A DNA stretch of 37,146 nucleotides. It comes from Cryobacterium shii (GTDB taxonomy: Bacteria; Actinomycetota; Actinomycetes; Actinomycetales; Microbacteriaceae). The DNA is taken from the NCBI RefSeq assembly GCF_004402595.1, contig NZ_SOFY01000069.1, positions 1 through 37,146 on the forward strand. Reading direction: 5' to 3'. The notes under the pieces are model-generated. The model was not told where the DNA came from and ran no database searches. It saw only the letters and a list, made by a program, of their open reading frames with translations. Below, piece after piece: positions 6,811 to 17,418 of the stretch (the first letter of the stretch is position 1; every line of letters starts with the position of its first letter). The position numbers and the translations under genes were made by a program.

Positions 6811-7373
6811 GCCACACTCCGATACAGATGATGCTTTGAGATGTACTGGACGACCCCATCGGGGACCAGATACCAGACCGGGAATCCCCGATTCACACGC
6901 GCCCGGCAGTCCGTTGACGAAATCGCCAGAGCCGGAACCTCCAACAAGCTTACGTCCTGGTTGGGTAATCCCGAAATGTTGAGCTCATGTCCCGGACGAC
7001 TCACAGCCACGAAGTGCGCGAGATCCCACAGCTCCTGCACGTCTTTCCAGCTGAGGATCTGCAGGATCGCGTCCGCGCCGGTGATGAAGAACAGCTCGGC
7101 GGTGGGCCGTTCGGCATGCAGGTCGCGCAGGGTGTCGATCGTGTAGGTGGGGCCGGTGCGGTCGATGTCGACCCGGCTTGTCGTGAAGCGGGGATTGGAC
7201 GCCGTGGCGATGACCGTCATCAGGTAACGGTGTTCGCTCGCCGTCACATCCGCTTTCTGCCACGGCTGCCCGGTCGGAACGAAGATGACCTCGTCGAGGT
7301 CGAAGCTCTGCGCCACCTCACTGGCGGCAACGAGGTGCCCGTGGTGGATCGGGTCGAAAGTTCCGCCCATCAC
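6807..7373 (-). CDS. nadD: Nicotinate-nucleotide adenylyltransferase NadD
   Basis: 188 residues as called. The nucleotidyltransferase signature [11 protein letters not shown] is at residues 3-13, followed by [10 protein letters not shown]. The ISSTDCR element near residue 153 matches the conserved C-terminal motif (usually ISSTxIR). The enzyme converts nicotinate mononucleotide plus ATP to deamido-NAD. The called start (GTG 7373, followed by ATG 7370) lacks a ribosome binding site and removes part of the first beta strand. Coding similarity ([13 protein letters not shown]) continues upstream, where no ATG, GTG or TTG exists before the previous gene's stop. The true start may be a rare codon such as ATC at 7403 or 7379. 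It overlaps the downstream membrane-protein gene by ATGA. Confidence 0.92.
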   Translation of the reverse strand: MMGGTFDPIHHGHLVAASEVAQSFDLDEVIFVPTGQPWQKADVTASEHRYLMTVIATASNPRFTTSRVDIDRTGPTYTIDTLRDLHAERPTAELFFITGADAILQILSWKDVQELWDLAHFVAVSRPGHELNISGLPNQDVSLLEVPALAISSTDCRARVNRGFPVWYLVPDGVVQYISKHHLYRSVA

Positions 7374-7417
7374 GCCGATGCGGGGGCGGCGGGGAGTCTC
7401 GATGGGAGCTGTATCGT

Positions 7418-7636
7418 CTAGTGGCCGCTGCGCGCGCCGCCGTGAGCGTCGGCGTAGGCCTTCGCCTTGGCCTGGTGACGGTTCGCGACGTCACGGTACG
7501 ACCAGACGACCGCGGCGAGGGCGGCGAACAGGACCAGGCCGATCAGGCCGTAGACGAAGGTCGGCATGGGCAGGGCGGCGTGTTCGACTTCGGCCAGCAC
7601 GGCAGTTTCGGCCAGCACAGTGGTCAGGAACGACAT
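7418..7636 (-). CDS. Small single-pass membrane protein
   Basis: 72 residues from ATG at 7636, preceded by GGAG seven bases upstream; a further in-frame ATG at 7648 has no such site. A hydrophobic N-terminal stretch is followed by one clear membrane helix ([19 protein letters not shown]). A basic/polar cytoplasmic tail, [20 protein letters not shown], completes it. Proteins of this pattern are conserved between proA and nadD in Microbacteriaceae and relatives, with no known role. The gap to nadD coding similarity is very small, so the two are surely cotranscribed. Confidence 0.8.
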   Translation of the reverse strand: MSFLTTVLAETAVLAEVEHAALPMPTFVYGLIGLVLFAALAAVVWSYRDVANRHQAKAKAYADAHGGARSGH

Positions 7637-7700
7637 GGGGATCTCCATTCAGGGGCACAGACGGCAAAACCTTGGGCCACGGCCACTATCTTAGCGGGGC

Positions 7701-8969
7701 CTAGCCGCGCACCTGCCCGGAGCCGCGCACGATCCACTTGGTGCTGGTCAGCTCGGGCAGTCCCATCGGGCCGCGGGCGTGCAGTTTCTGGGTGGAGATG
7801 CCGACCTCGGCACCGAACCCGAATTCTCCCCCGTCGGCGAACCGGGTGGACGCGTTCACCATGACTGCGGCGGAGTCCACCTCGGCGAGGAACCGTTCGG
7901 CGTTGACTAAGTCGTTTGTGATGATGGACTCGGTGTGCCCGGTCGAGTACCGGCGGATGTGACGGATCGCGTCGTCGAGGGAATCGACGACGGCCACGGC
8001 GACCTCCAGGGACATATATTCGGTGCCCCAGTCCTCGTCCGTGGCCGGCACCGCGGCCGGGAAGAGCGCGCGCACCCGGTCGTCGCCGTGGATCGTGACC
8101 CCGGACGCGGCCAGCTTCGCCAGCACCGCCGGCAGGAGCCGGTCGGCCGCGGCCTCGTGCACCAGCAGCGTCTCGAGGGCGTTGCAGACGCTGGGCCGCT
8201 GCACCTTGGAGTTGTGCACGATGTCCACGGCCATCTGCTCGATGGCGCTCTCGTCGAGGAAGATGTGCACGACGCCGGCGCCGGTTTCGATCACGGGGAC
8301 CTTCGACTGGGTGACGACGGCCTGGATCAGCCCGGCACTCCCCCGCGGGATGAGCACGTCCACGTAGCCTCTCGCCTGCATCAGCTCGGTGGCGCCGCTG
8401 CGACCGAACGGGTCGATGGTCTGCACCGACGCGGCGGGGAGCCCGACGCCGTCGACCGCGGCCTGCAGCAGGCGAACGAGCACGCGGTTGGTGTTCTCCG
8501 CGGCCGAGCCGCCGCGGAGCACGACGGCGTTGCCGCTCTTCAGGGCGATCGCGGCGATGTCCACGGTGACGTTCGGCCGGGCCTCGTAGATGACGCCGAC
8601 CACGCCGAAGGGCACGCGGACCTGGCTGATCTTCACCCCGTTGGGCAGGCTGCTGCCGCGCACCACGACGCCGACCGGGTCGGTGAGCAGGGCGATCTGC
8701 AGCACGGCGTCGGCGAGGGCATCGATCCGGGCAAGATCCAGGCTGAGCCGGTCCAGCATGCCCGTGCTGAGCCCGTTCGCCTCACCGGCGGCCAGGTCCA
8801 GCGCGTTGGCTTCGAGGATCTCGGCGACGCTGGTCCGGAGGGAGGCGGCGACGGCCTCGAGCGCCTGGTTTTTCCGCCGCGTTGGCGTGGCCGCGAGCAC
8901 GAGGGCTGCGTCCCGGGCGGCTTCGAGGGTGGGCGTGATCAGGACGGAGTCGGTCGCGGGCTGCATCAT
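7701..8969 (-). CDS. proA: Gamma-glutamyl phosphate reductase ProA
   Basis: 422 residues, full length. The aldehyde-dehydrogenase-like fold shows VIYEARPNVTVD (residues 127-137), KSGNAVVLRGGSAA and the catalytic cysteine C262 in VQRPSVCNALET. It reduces gamma-glutamyl phosphate with NADPH to glutamate semialdehyde, the second step of proline synthesis, and takes the labile product of ProB directly. Two ATGs in tandem open the gene (8969 and 8966) with only a weak upstream site. It lies 62 bases downstream of the second proB copy, so proB-proB-proA form one pathway block. Confidence 0.96.
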   Translation of the reverse strand: MMQPATDSVLITPTLEAARDAALVLAATPTRRKNQALEAVAASLRTSVAEILEANALDLAAGEANGLSTGMLDRLSLDLARIDALADAVLQIALLTDPVGVVVRGSSLPNGVKISQVRVPFGVVGVIYEARPNVTVDIAAIALKSGNAVVLRGGSAAENTNRVLVRLLQAAVDGVGLPAASVQTIDPFGRSGATELMQARGYVDVLIPRGSAGLIQAVVTQSKVPVIETGAGVVHIFLDESAIEQMAVDIVHNSKVQRPSVCNALETLLVHEAAADRLLPAVLAKLAASGVTIHGDDRVRALFPAAVPATDEDWGTEYMSLEVAVAVVDSLDDAIRHIRRYSTGHTESIITNDLVNAERFLAEVDSAAVMVNASTRFADGGEFGFGAEVGISTQKLHARGPMGLPELTSTKWIVRGSGQVRG

Positions 8970-9031
8970 CCCGGTAGTTTACGCGACCGGGCGGGGCTGC
9001 ACCCGAAGCGACGACTGACGGATGCTGCCGG

Positions 9032-9829
9032 TCAGCGCACCGGGCGCACGCCCGGCATCGGTTCGAACCAGGTTCCCACCCGATCGCCGCGGAGGGCCTC
9101 GGCGACCAGCCCGGTGGAGGTCACCAGGACCGCGGTTCCGGCGTCGGCCGCGATCCGGGCCGCGGACACCTTGGTGCTCGCACCACCGGTTCCCACCCCG
9201 GATCGGCTCTCGCTGAACTCCACGCCTACGAGCGGGTCGCCGGATGCGACGTGGTCGATGAGTTCAGCCCCCGGCAGGTGCGGGGCCCGGGTGTACAGGG
9301 CGTCGACGTCGCTGAGCAGCACGAGCAGGTCGGCGTTGATCAGCGTGGCCACGAGCGCCGCCAACCGGTCATTGTCGCCGAACCGGATCTCATGGGTGGC
9401 GACCGTGTCGTTCTCGTTCACGATCGGCAGGATGCGCAGGCCGAGCAGGCGGTCCATGGCCCGGTGAGCGTTGCCGCGGTGCGCCGGGTTGTCGAGGTCT
9501 CCGGCGGTCAGCAACACCTGTCCGGCGATGATGTCGTACCGGTCGAGGCTGTCCTGATAGCGGAAGATGAGCAGGTTCTGGCCGACGGATGCGGCCGCCT
9601 GCTGGGTGGCCAGGTCGGTGGGCCGCTCGTCCAGCTGCAGGTAGGGCATGCCGGTGGCGATGGCACCGGACGAGACCAGCACAATCTCCGCACCGCGGCC
9701 GTGGGCGCCGGCGAGGGCGTCGACGAGGGGGGTGATCTGGCCGATGTTCTCGCCGCTGATCGAGGAGGACCCGACCTTCACGACGATCCGGGCCGCTGAC
9801 CCGATCTGGTCGCGGGTGATCACGCCCAT
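9032..9829 (-). CDS. proB: Glutamate 5-kinase ProB, second tandem copy
   Basis: 265 residues consisting of the amino-acid-kinase domain only; the C-terminal PUA domain of E. coli-type ProB (about 367 residues) is absent. Landmarks are IVVKVGSSSISG (15-26), LVSSGAIATG, PIVNENDTVATHEIRFGDND and GVGTGGASTK. All residues expected for ATP and glutamate binding appear intact. The aspartate in LLTAGDLDN matches the position linked to proline feedback in E. coli ProB. It starts 22 bases after the stop of the first proB copy, with GAGAGGGAA upstream. The two copies are similar throughout but clearly diverged (by eye roughly two-thirds identical), so this is an old duplication or an acquired paralogue. 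Confidence 0.95.
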   Translation of the reverse strand: MGVITRDQIGSAARIVVKVGSSSISGENIGQITPLVDALAGAHGRGAEIVLVSSGAIATGMPYLQLDERPTDLATQQAAASVGQNLLIFRYQDSLDRYDIIAGQVLLTAGDLDNPAHRGNAHRAMDRLLGLRILPIVNENDTVATHEIRFGDNDRLAALVATLINADLLVLLSDVDALYTRAPHLPGAELIDHVASGDPLVGVEFSESRSGVGTGGASTKVSAARIAADAGTAVLVTSTGLVAEALRGDRVGTWFEPMPGVRPVR

Positions 9830-9851
9830 GATGCGGTTCCCTCTCGCGCAC

Positions 9852-12262
<2,411 letters not shown>

Positions 12263-12306
12263 CTATGTGCACAAAAACGAAAACGATGGTGCCGTGAAAC
12301 ACGCAA

Positions 12307-12328
12307 AGGGCGAGCCGAAGCCCGCCCT
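12307..12328 (-). other. Hairpin between rpmA and obg
   Basis: On the minus strand AGGGCGGGC-TTCG-GCTCGCCCT forms a stem with one mismatch and a UUCG tetraloop, followed by CCTTTG-type sequence. It sits 22 bases after rpmA. It may be a partial terminator or an RNA-stabilising hairpin that lowers obg expression relative to the ribosomal genes. Confidence 0.55.
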
Positions 12329-12350
12329 CACGCTTACAAGTTGTGGATGC

Positions 12351-12608
12351 CTACGCGGCAGCCACCACGATGTTGACGACCTTGCGGCCACCCTTCGCGC
12401 CGAACTCAACCGAGCCGGGCTCGAGGGCGAAGAGCGTGTCGTCTCCACCACGGCCGACGTTGACGCCGGGGTGGAAGTGGGTGCCGCGCTGACGGACGAT
12501 GATCTCGCCCGCGCTGACAACCTGACCACCGAAGCGCTTCACGCCGAGGCGCTGGGCGTTGGAATCGCGACCGTTGCGAGTGGAACTCGCACCTTTTTTG
12601 TGTGCCAT
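12351..12608 (-). CDS. rpmA: 50S ribosomal protein L27
   Basis: 85 residues, full family length. Starts [16 protein letters not shown] and contains [20 protein letters not shown] and [18 protein letters not shown]27 reaches the peptidyl-transferase centre with its N-terminus. There is no cleavable N-terminal extension of the Firmicutes type. GAGGAG lies eight bases before the ATG. It follows rplU by 18 bases. Confidence 0.98.
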   Translation of the reverse strand: MAHKKGASSTRNGRDSNAQRLGVKRFGGQVVSAGEIIVRQRGTHFHPGVNVGRGGDDTLFALEPGSVEFGAKGGRKVVNIVVAAA

Positions 12609-12626
12609 CTGTTCTTCTCCTCAGGC

Positions 12627-12935
12627 CTAGGCGATGCCGGTAACCTGAACGCGAGTGAGCTCCTGACGGTGCCCCTGACGCTTCTTGTACCCGGTCTTGT
12701 TCTTGAACTTCTGGATGACGATCTTCGGACCACGGAGGTCGTTCAAGACCTCGGCCGTAACCGTGATCTTGGCCAGCGACTGTGAGTCAGAGGTGATCTT
12801 GTCGCCGTCGACGAGAAGCACGGCGGCCAGCTCGACGTTGCCGTCCTTATTGGCTTTGATTCGGTCCATCGTGACGATGGTTCCGACCTCGACCTTTTCC
12901 TGCCGCCCACCGGCGCGCACAACTGCGTAAACCAA
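12627..12935 (-). CDS. rplU: 50S ribosomal protein L21
   Basis: 102 residues. The N-terminus [17 protein letters not shown] and the basic C-terminal [15 protein letters not shown] region are typical for L21. The start codon is TTG (12935), and no in-frame ATG or GTG gives the family N-terminus. A weak AGG lies about ten bases upstream. It is the first gene of the rplU-rpmA-obg-proB operon and has a leader of about 130 bases after the promoter at 13072-13100. A rare start codon for an abundant protein may be a way to tune or autoregulate translation. Confidence 0.97.
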   Translation of the reverse strand: MVYAVVRAGGRQEKVEVGTIVTMDRIKANKDGNVELAAVLLVDGDKITSDSQSLAKITVTAEVLNDLRGPKIVIQKFKNKTGYKKRQGHRQELTRVQVTGIA

Positions 12936-13071
12936 GTTACGTACCTATCTCTGGGGAGCCGTGAGGCCCCATGATGGAAAGTTACTGCTTTGAACAGGCC
13001 AAGCCGGCCCACTCGCTTTCAGAAAACCTTGGTGACCGCGTGAGCTAAGGCCCAACGCACACCAACAGTCG

Positions 13072-13100
13072 ACTTTAGCTGATCATCCAGCCCCGGTCAA
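13072..13100 (-). promoter_or_regulatory. Promoter of the rplU-rpmA-obg operon
   Basis: Minus strand TTGACC (13100-13095), 17-base spacer, TAAAGT (13077-13072). It fits the housekeeping sigma consensus well. The start would be near 13065, giving a leader of about 130 bases before rplU. In the same 13.1-kb gap the divergent DUF4031 gene has its own -10 box. Confidence 0.65.
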
Positions 13101-13115
13101 ACCGAGACGGGATCG

Positions 13116-13121
13116 TAGAAT
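13116..13121 (+). promoter_or_regulatory. -10 box of the DUF4031 gene (leaderless start)
   Basis: TAGAAT ends seven bases before the ATG at 13128, so transcription should start at or next to the A of the start codon. No Shine-Dalgarno sequence is present. A -35 match is poor because this region also holds the -35 of the opposing rplU promoter. Confidence 0.5.
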
Positions 13122-13127
13122 CTGAAC

Positions 13128-13430
13128 ATGACGGTGTTGATAGACCAGCCTACGTGGCCCGCCCACAGTACGGTTTGGTCTCATCTGGTCAGCGACACTT
13201 CCCTGGCCGAATTGCACGCATTCGCGGCCGCCAACGGGATTCCCCGGCGCGGATTCGACCTGGACCACTACGACGTCCCCGCGCGCCTGTACGAGGCCCT
13301 GGTGGCCGCTGGGGCGCATCCGGTGAGCAATCGGGAGCTGGTCGTGCGGCTGCGGGCCAGCGGGCTGAGAGTGACCGGCAGGCAGCGCGCTCACCTGCCG
13401 CCCGCTCCCCCACGCGACGACAACGCCTGA
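13128..13430 (+). CDS. DUF4031-domain protein
   Basis: 100 residues. The opening TVLIDQPTWPAHSTVWSHLV, followed by SDTSLAELHAFAAANGIPRRGFDLDHYDVP, is characteristic of the DUF4031 family, common in actinobacteria and of unknown function. No membrane segments or cysteines occur. The gene is divergent from rplU and probably leaderless. It converges on rne, from which a very strong hairpin separates it. Confidence 0.88.
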   Translation: MTVLIDQPTWPAHSTVWSHLVSDTSLAELHAFAAANGIPRRGFDLDHYDVPARLYEALVAAGAHPVSNRELVVRLRASGLRVTGRQRAHLPPAPPRDDNA

Positions 13431-13460
13431 TCCCCTGCGCGAGGGCCTGAACCACGAAGA

Positions 13461-13512
13461 CGGGCGACCGGCGGCGAGGCGGCGATCGGCCGCTCACGCC
13501 GCCGGTCGCCCG
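13461..13512. terminator. Large palindromic hairpin between convergent DUF4031 and rne genes
   Basis: A perfect 16-bp stem, CGGGCGACCGGCGGCG (13461-13476) with its complement at 13497-13512. The 20-base loop contains a further 5-bp stem (GCGGC/GCCGC). It lies 30 bases past the DUF4031 stop and 18 bases past the rne stop. There is no U-run, as is common for actinobacterial terminators. It probably ends both transcripts. Confidence 0.75.
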
Positions 13513-13529
13513 GCGATCATTCGATGCAG

Positions 13530-16334
13530 TTACTGCTTCTCGTCCGGGGACGACGTGACGATCGGCTGAAGGCCGGCGGTGGACCCGCCGGCCGTCGTGA
13601 CCCGGCGGCTGCGCCCGCGCCCCTGGCCGGGCTGCTTGGGCTCGGGCAGTGAGTCGAGCACCGAGTCCAGCAGCTGCTCGGTGACCTGCTTGCTCACCGT
13701 GCGACGGCTGCGCGAGGACTTCTTGATCGGGATGTCGAGAATCGCGACCGACTCGGATGAATCCTCCGAGGCCGACGCCGACGCCGACGACTCGGTGGCC
13801 GCATCCGGTGCCACCGGGGCGGACTCGGCCGCCTGGACGGGCTCGGTCTGCGCGGGCTGAACGTGCTGCCTGGCCTGAGTCGACTGGCCCGACCCGGAGG
13901 ATGCCCGCCGGCTGCGGCGTGCCGGCGCAGCGGTCGCTTCCGGGGCGGCCACCTCGTTGACGGCCGCCTCGATCGGGTTGACATCGCGGGGAGCCTGCTC
14001 GACCTCCTGCGCGGGTACGGCAGTCTCCTGCGCGGTTGCAGGCTTGGTTTCCGGCGTGGCTTCAACGGACGGCATGATCGGGATGGATCCGGTCAGCGAA
14101 CGGGTGATCGTGCGTGCGGCAATCAGCGCGAGGGCGTGCTTGGCGTCCTCGGTAATCCCGTGGGTGCCGTGACCGGCCCTGGCGTCGGCCTGGGTGGCCG
14201 CGGCCGCACTGCCGGAGTTGTTGCTGCCGTCACCGGAGTTGCCGCCATTGTTGCCGCCGTTGCGGTGTCCGTTGCCGGTGTTTCCGTTGTCGCCGCCGGA
14301 GTTGCCGCCCGACTTGCTGCGCGGGCGACGCTCCATCGCCGGCTGAGCGGTCTGGCGGTGTTTGAGCACGGGGTCGTGGTGGATGACGATTCCACGGCCG
14401 GCGCAGGCCTCACAGTTCTCACTGAAGGACTCGAGGAGTCCGAGGCCCAGCTTCTTGCGGGTCATCTGCACGAGTCCGAGCGACGTGACCTCGGCCACCT
14501 GGTGCTTGGTGCGGTCGCGGCTCAGGCATTCGAGCATGCGGCGCAGCACCAGGTCGCGGTTGGTTTCGAGCACCATGTCGATGAAGTCGACGACGATGAT
14601 GCCGCCGATGTCCCGCAGACGCAGCTGGCGCACGATTTCCTCGGCGGCCTCGAGGTTGTTCTTGGTGACGGTCTCTTCGAGGTTTCCGCCCGAGCCGACG
14701 AACTTGCCGGTGTTCACGTCGACGACCGTCATGGCCTCGGTGCGGTCGATCACCAGGGATCCGCCGGAGGGCAGCCAGACCTTGCGGTCGAGCGCCTTCT
14801 CGATCTGCTCGGAGATGCGGTACTCGTCGAAGGCGTCCATCTCGCCCTCGAAACGTCCGACCCGCTCGACCAGGTCAGGGGCCACCTGGCCCAGGTAGGT
14901 CTCGATGGTGGCGCGTGCCTCGTCGCCGGAGATGACCATCTTCTGGAAGTCTTCGTTGAAGACATCCCGCACGATCTTGATCAGCAGGTCAGGCTCGCCG
15001 TGCAGCAGGGCCGGTGCCGAGGCGGATTCGACCAGCCTGGCGATGGACGCCCACTGGTCGGTGAGGCGGTTGACGTCCAGCGTGAGCTGCTCGTCGGTGG
15101 CCCCCTCGGCCGCGGTGCGCACGATGACGCCCACGTTCTCGGGCAGGACCTCCTTGAGGATCTTCTTCAGGCGGGCACGCTCGGTGTCGGGTAGCTTGCG
15201 GCTGATCCCGTTCATGGAGCCGTTGGGCACGTAGACGAGGTAGCGGCCCGGCAGGGAGACCTGGCTGGTGAGCCGAGCGCCCTTGTGGCCGATCGGGTCC
15301 TTGGTGACCTGCACCAGCACCTTGTCGCCGGGCTTCAGTGCGAGTTCGATCCGTCGGGCCTGGCTGCTGTTGCCGGAGGTCTCGGCGGCGGCCTCCCAAT
15401 CGACCTCTCCGGCGTAGAGCACGGCGTTGCGGCCGCGTCCGATGTCGACGAAGGCGGCCTCCATGCTCGGGAGCACGTTCTGCACCCGGCCGAGGTACAC
15501 GTTGCCGATCAGGGACGCATCCTGGTTCTTGGCCACGTAGTGCTCGACGAGGACGCTGTCCTCGAGCACGCCGATCTGGATCTTGTTGTGCTTGGCGCGC
15601 ACGACCATGACGCGGTCGACGGACTCGCGGCGGGCGAGGAACTCGGCCTCCGTGATCACCGGGCGACGGCGACCGGCATCCCGCCCGTCACGCCGGCGCT
15701 GCTTCTTGGCCTCGAGCCTCGTGGAGCCCTTGATGCGCTGCGGTTCGGTGATCAGCTCGGGCTCGCGGGGGGCGCGCACCCGCACGACGGTGTTCGCGGG
15801 GTCGTCGGAGCCCGAACGGCTCTCGTCGCCGGTGCGGCGGCGGGCCCGACGGCGAACGGTCGACGACTCGTCGCCCTCGTCGTCGTGGGTCTGCCGGGTG
15901 TCCGAGCGGTCCGGCCGGGCGTCCTGCTGGTAGCTGTCACGGCTATCGCGGCGAACGCCGGTGCGGGCCGGGAGCGGCACGATGACCGGAGCCTGGAAGA
16001 CCAGGGAGGTCGAGGGCCGGCGGACCACGTCGGTTGTGGGGGTGGGCGGCAGCGTCAGATCCACGTCAGCGTCCTGTTCTGTGTCGGGGGTTCCGCCGAA
16101 CGGTGCGGCGGATGCCGGCTCGGTCGCGGAATCAACGGGGAGGACCGGAGCCGGTGGCTCGGTCGGGGCGGGCTCGCGTGTCGCCGCGGCGACGACCGGA
16201 ACCTCGTCCTGTGGGGTGTTGCTCGGGTCATCCGTCACGACCGGGGTCACCGGTGTGGCAGCACGGCGCGCTGTGCGGCGACTGCCGAACAAACCCTTGC
16301 GTTTTTTGATGTTTTCGTTGTCTTCCACCATCAC
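13530..16334 (-). CDS. rne: Ribonuclease E/G family endoribonuclease
   Basis: 934 residues from GTG 16334 (AAGGAG seven bases upstream); the following ATG at 16331 is equally possible. Residues 1-240 are an acidic/basic disordered arm typical of actinobacterial RNase E. S1 domain residues ~255-365 contain GNVYLGRVQNVLPSMEAAFV. The catalytic DNase I-like domain has Asp539 in VVDVNTG and Asp583 in VVDFIDM, spaced as the E. coli metal-binding pair. The zinc link is C641-E-A-C644. Residues ~665-710 are Asn/Gly-rich, and the C-terminal arm (710-934) is disordered with basic RRSRR patches that likely bind RNA and partners. The enzyme initiates mRNA decay and rRNA processing. It starts a transcript with a long leader and converges on DUF4031. 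Confidence 0.95.
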   Translation of the reverse strand: MMVEDNENIKKRKGLFGSRRTARRAATPVTPVVTDDPSNTPQDEVPVVAAATREPAPTEPPAPVLPVDSATEPASAAPFGGTPDTEQDADVDLTLPPTPTTDVVRRPSTSLVFQAPVIVPLPARTGVRRDSRDSYQQDARPDRSDTRQTHDDEGDESSTVRRRARRRTGDESRSGSDDPANTVVRVRAPREPELITEPQRIKGSTRLEAKKQRRRDGRDAGRRRPVITEAEFLARRESVDRVMVVRAKHNKIQIGVLEDSVLVEHYVAKNQDASLIGNVYLGRVQNVLPSMEAAFVDIGRGRNAVLYAGEVDWEAAAETSGNSSQARRIELALKPGDKVLVQVTKDPIGHKGARLTSQVSLPGRYLVYVPNGSMNGISRKLPDTERARLKKILKEVLPENVGVIVRTAAEGATDEQLTLDVNRLTDQWASIARLVESASAPALLHGEPDLLIKIVRDVFNEDFQKMVISGDEARATIETYLGQVAPDLVERVGRFEGEMDAFDEYRISEQIEKALDRKVWLPSGGSLVIDRTEAMTVVDVNTGKFVGSGGNLEETVTKNNLEAAEEIVRQLRLRDIGGIIVVDFIDMVLETNRDLVLRRMLECLSRDRTKHQVAEVTSLGLVQMTRKKLGLGLLESFSENCEACAGRGIVIHHDPVLKHRQTAQPAMERRPRSKSGGNSGGDNGNTGNGHRNGGNNGGNSGDGSNNSGSAAAATQADARAGHGTHGITEDAKHALALIAARTITRSLTGSIPIMPSVEATPETKPATAQETAVPAQEVEQAPRDVNPIEAAVNEVAAPEATAAPARRSRRASSGSGQSTQARQHVQPAQTEPVQAAESAPVAPDAATESSASASASEDSSESVAILDIPIKKSSRSRRTVSKQVTEQLLDSVLDSLPEPKQPGQGRGRSRRVTTAGGSTAGLQPIVTSSPDEKQ

Positions 16335-16393
16335 TGGTGCGCTCCTTGACCGGTGTGGGCGACCGCGCCACCCATCCGGCTACTCTCTCGTGG

Positions 16394-16514
16394 GAGGATT
16401 TTGCTTACGCGAAACCCTCGGGAATCCTCTTCGTTCGCAACCGGCTCTTGGCTCTGGCTGCTAATACCTTTGGTCGTGGGACCAATGAATCCGGGCTAGT
16501 GCGGCCCATTTATA
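16394..16514 (-). promoter_or_regulatory. Structured 5' leader and -10 box of rne
   Basis: Minus strand TATAAA at 16514-16509 is the best -10 candidate; no convincing -35 is seen. The transcript would carry about 170 bases of leader. Two perfect hairpins lie in it: TTGGTC-N4-GACCAA (16470-16485) and GAGGATT/AATCCTC (16394-16400 with 16423-16429). RNase E genes in other bacteria are autoregulated through cleavage of a structured leader. A similar role here is inference. The rest of the 16335-16615 gap shows no gene. Confidence 0.45.
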
Positions 16515-16615
16515 AAAATGTGTGATTAAGCCTTCTCTGGCATCAACTTGAGCGCGGCTCAAGCGACATCTTCGATTATCGCATGCATTCTCAGGATCAC
16601 GTGCGAGGCACATGA

Positions 16616-16621
16616 CATAAT
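16616..16621 (+). promoter_or_regulatory. -10 box of the VKOR gene (leaderless start)
   Basis: CATAAT ends six bases before the GTG at 16628, placing the transcription start on the start codon. No ribosome binding site is present and no good -35 is seen. Confidence 0.45.
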
Positions 16622-16627
16622 CCGAAG

Positions 16628-17227
16628 GTGCCAGCAGCCGACCAGTCCAAGCGCCCCGTCGGGCTCGCAATCTTCCTCATCGTCGGTGGACTGATCGCCC
16701 TCACCGCGGCATTCCTGCTGACCATCGACAAATTCCGCATTCTCGAGGACCCGCAGGCGCAGCTGTCCTGCAACTTCAGCGTCCTGGTCGGCTGCAGCAC
16801 GAATCTGGGGTCCTGGCAGGGTGCCATCTTCGGCTTTCCCAACCCGCTGATCGGGCTGATCGCCTGGACGGTCGTGATCACGATCGGCGTCGCGATCCTG
16901 GCCGGCGCCCGCTTCAAGCGCTGGTTCTGGATCGGTCTGAACATCGGTGTCACGGGCGCCCTCGCCCTGGTGATCTGGCTGATGGGCCAGAGCTTCTTCG
17001 TGCTCGACGTGCTCTGCCCCTGGTGCATGGTCACCTGGGTGGTCACGATCCCCACGTTCCTGGCCGTCACCCTGCACAATCTCACCGTCGGCAACCTGCC
17101 CGCGTCGCCGGGCGTTCGGCGTTTCGCGGCGGGCGCGTACTCGTGGATCGTGGTGATCACGATCGGCTGCTACCTCGTGGCGGCCGTCATCGCCCAACTG
17201 CAGATGGACTTCCTGCACCGCCTCTAA
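16628..17227 (+). CDS. Vitamin K epoxide reductase (VKOR) family membrane oxidoreductase
   Basis: 199 residues from GTG at 16628. Five hydrophobic segments are visible. Two cysteine pairs mark the family: C48 and C56 in the periplasmic loop (LSCNFSVLVGCST) and the active-site CPWC at 130-133 in the fourth helix. Asn/Ser-rich loop residues and GSWQG after the first pair are typical of actinobacterial VKORs. Bacterial VKOR re-oxidises a DsbA-like thioredoxin outside the membrane and passes electrons to menaquinone, doing the work of DsbB. No DsbA gene is adjacent. Expression appears to be from a leaderless message. It is followed by palindromic repeats. Confidence 0.93.
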   Translation: MPAADQSKRPVGLAIFLIVGGLIALTAAFLLTIDKFRILEDPQAQLSCNFSVLVGCSTNLGSWQGAIFGFPNPLIGLIAWTVVITIGVAILAGARFKRWFWIGLNIGVTGALALVIWLMGQSFFVLDVLCPWCMVTWVVTIPTFLAVTLHNLTVGNLPASPGVRRFAAGAYSWIVVITIGCYLVAAVIAQLQMDFLHRL

Positions 17228-17264
17228 GCCCCGGCTACCCTCGCCGCCCGCGCCGCCGAAAGCT

Positions 17265-17280
17265 CGCCGAGCCGTGAGTT
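17265..17280 (+). repeat. Solo half-arm of palindromic repeat
   Basis: CGCCGAGCCGTGAGTT, identical to the left arm of the two complete palindromes that follow at 17287 and 17419. It has no right arm of its own, so it looks like a decayed or partly deleted copy. Confidence 0.75.
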
Positions 17281-17286
17281 TCATCG

Positions 17287-17349
17287 CGCCGAGCCGTGAG
17301 TTGCGACCCTCCGCAGACGCGAAACAGGGGCCAAACTCACGGCTCGGCG
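17287..17349. repeat. REP-like palindromic repeat, copy 1
   Basis: 63 bases with perfect 16-base inverted arms: CGCCGAGCCGTGAGTT at 17287-17302 and its complement at 17334-17349. The centre (GCGACCCTCCGCAGAC and following bases) is shared with copy 2. It lies between the convergent VKOR and ndk genes. Confidence 0.85.
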
Positions 17350-17418
17350 AACGTGGCGCTGCGACGACGGTGACGCGGCGGCGAAGGCGGGACGCAGGTC
17401 CGCACGGCCGAAAAACGT

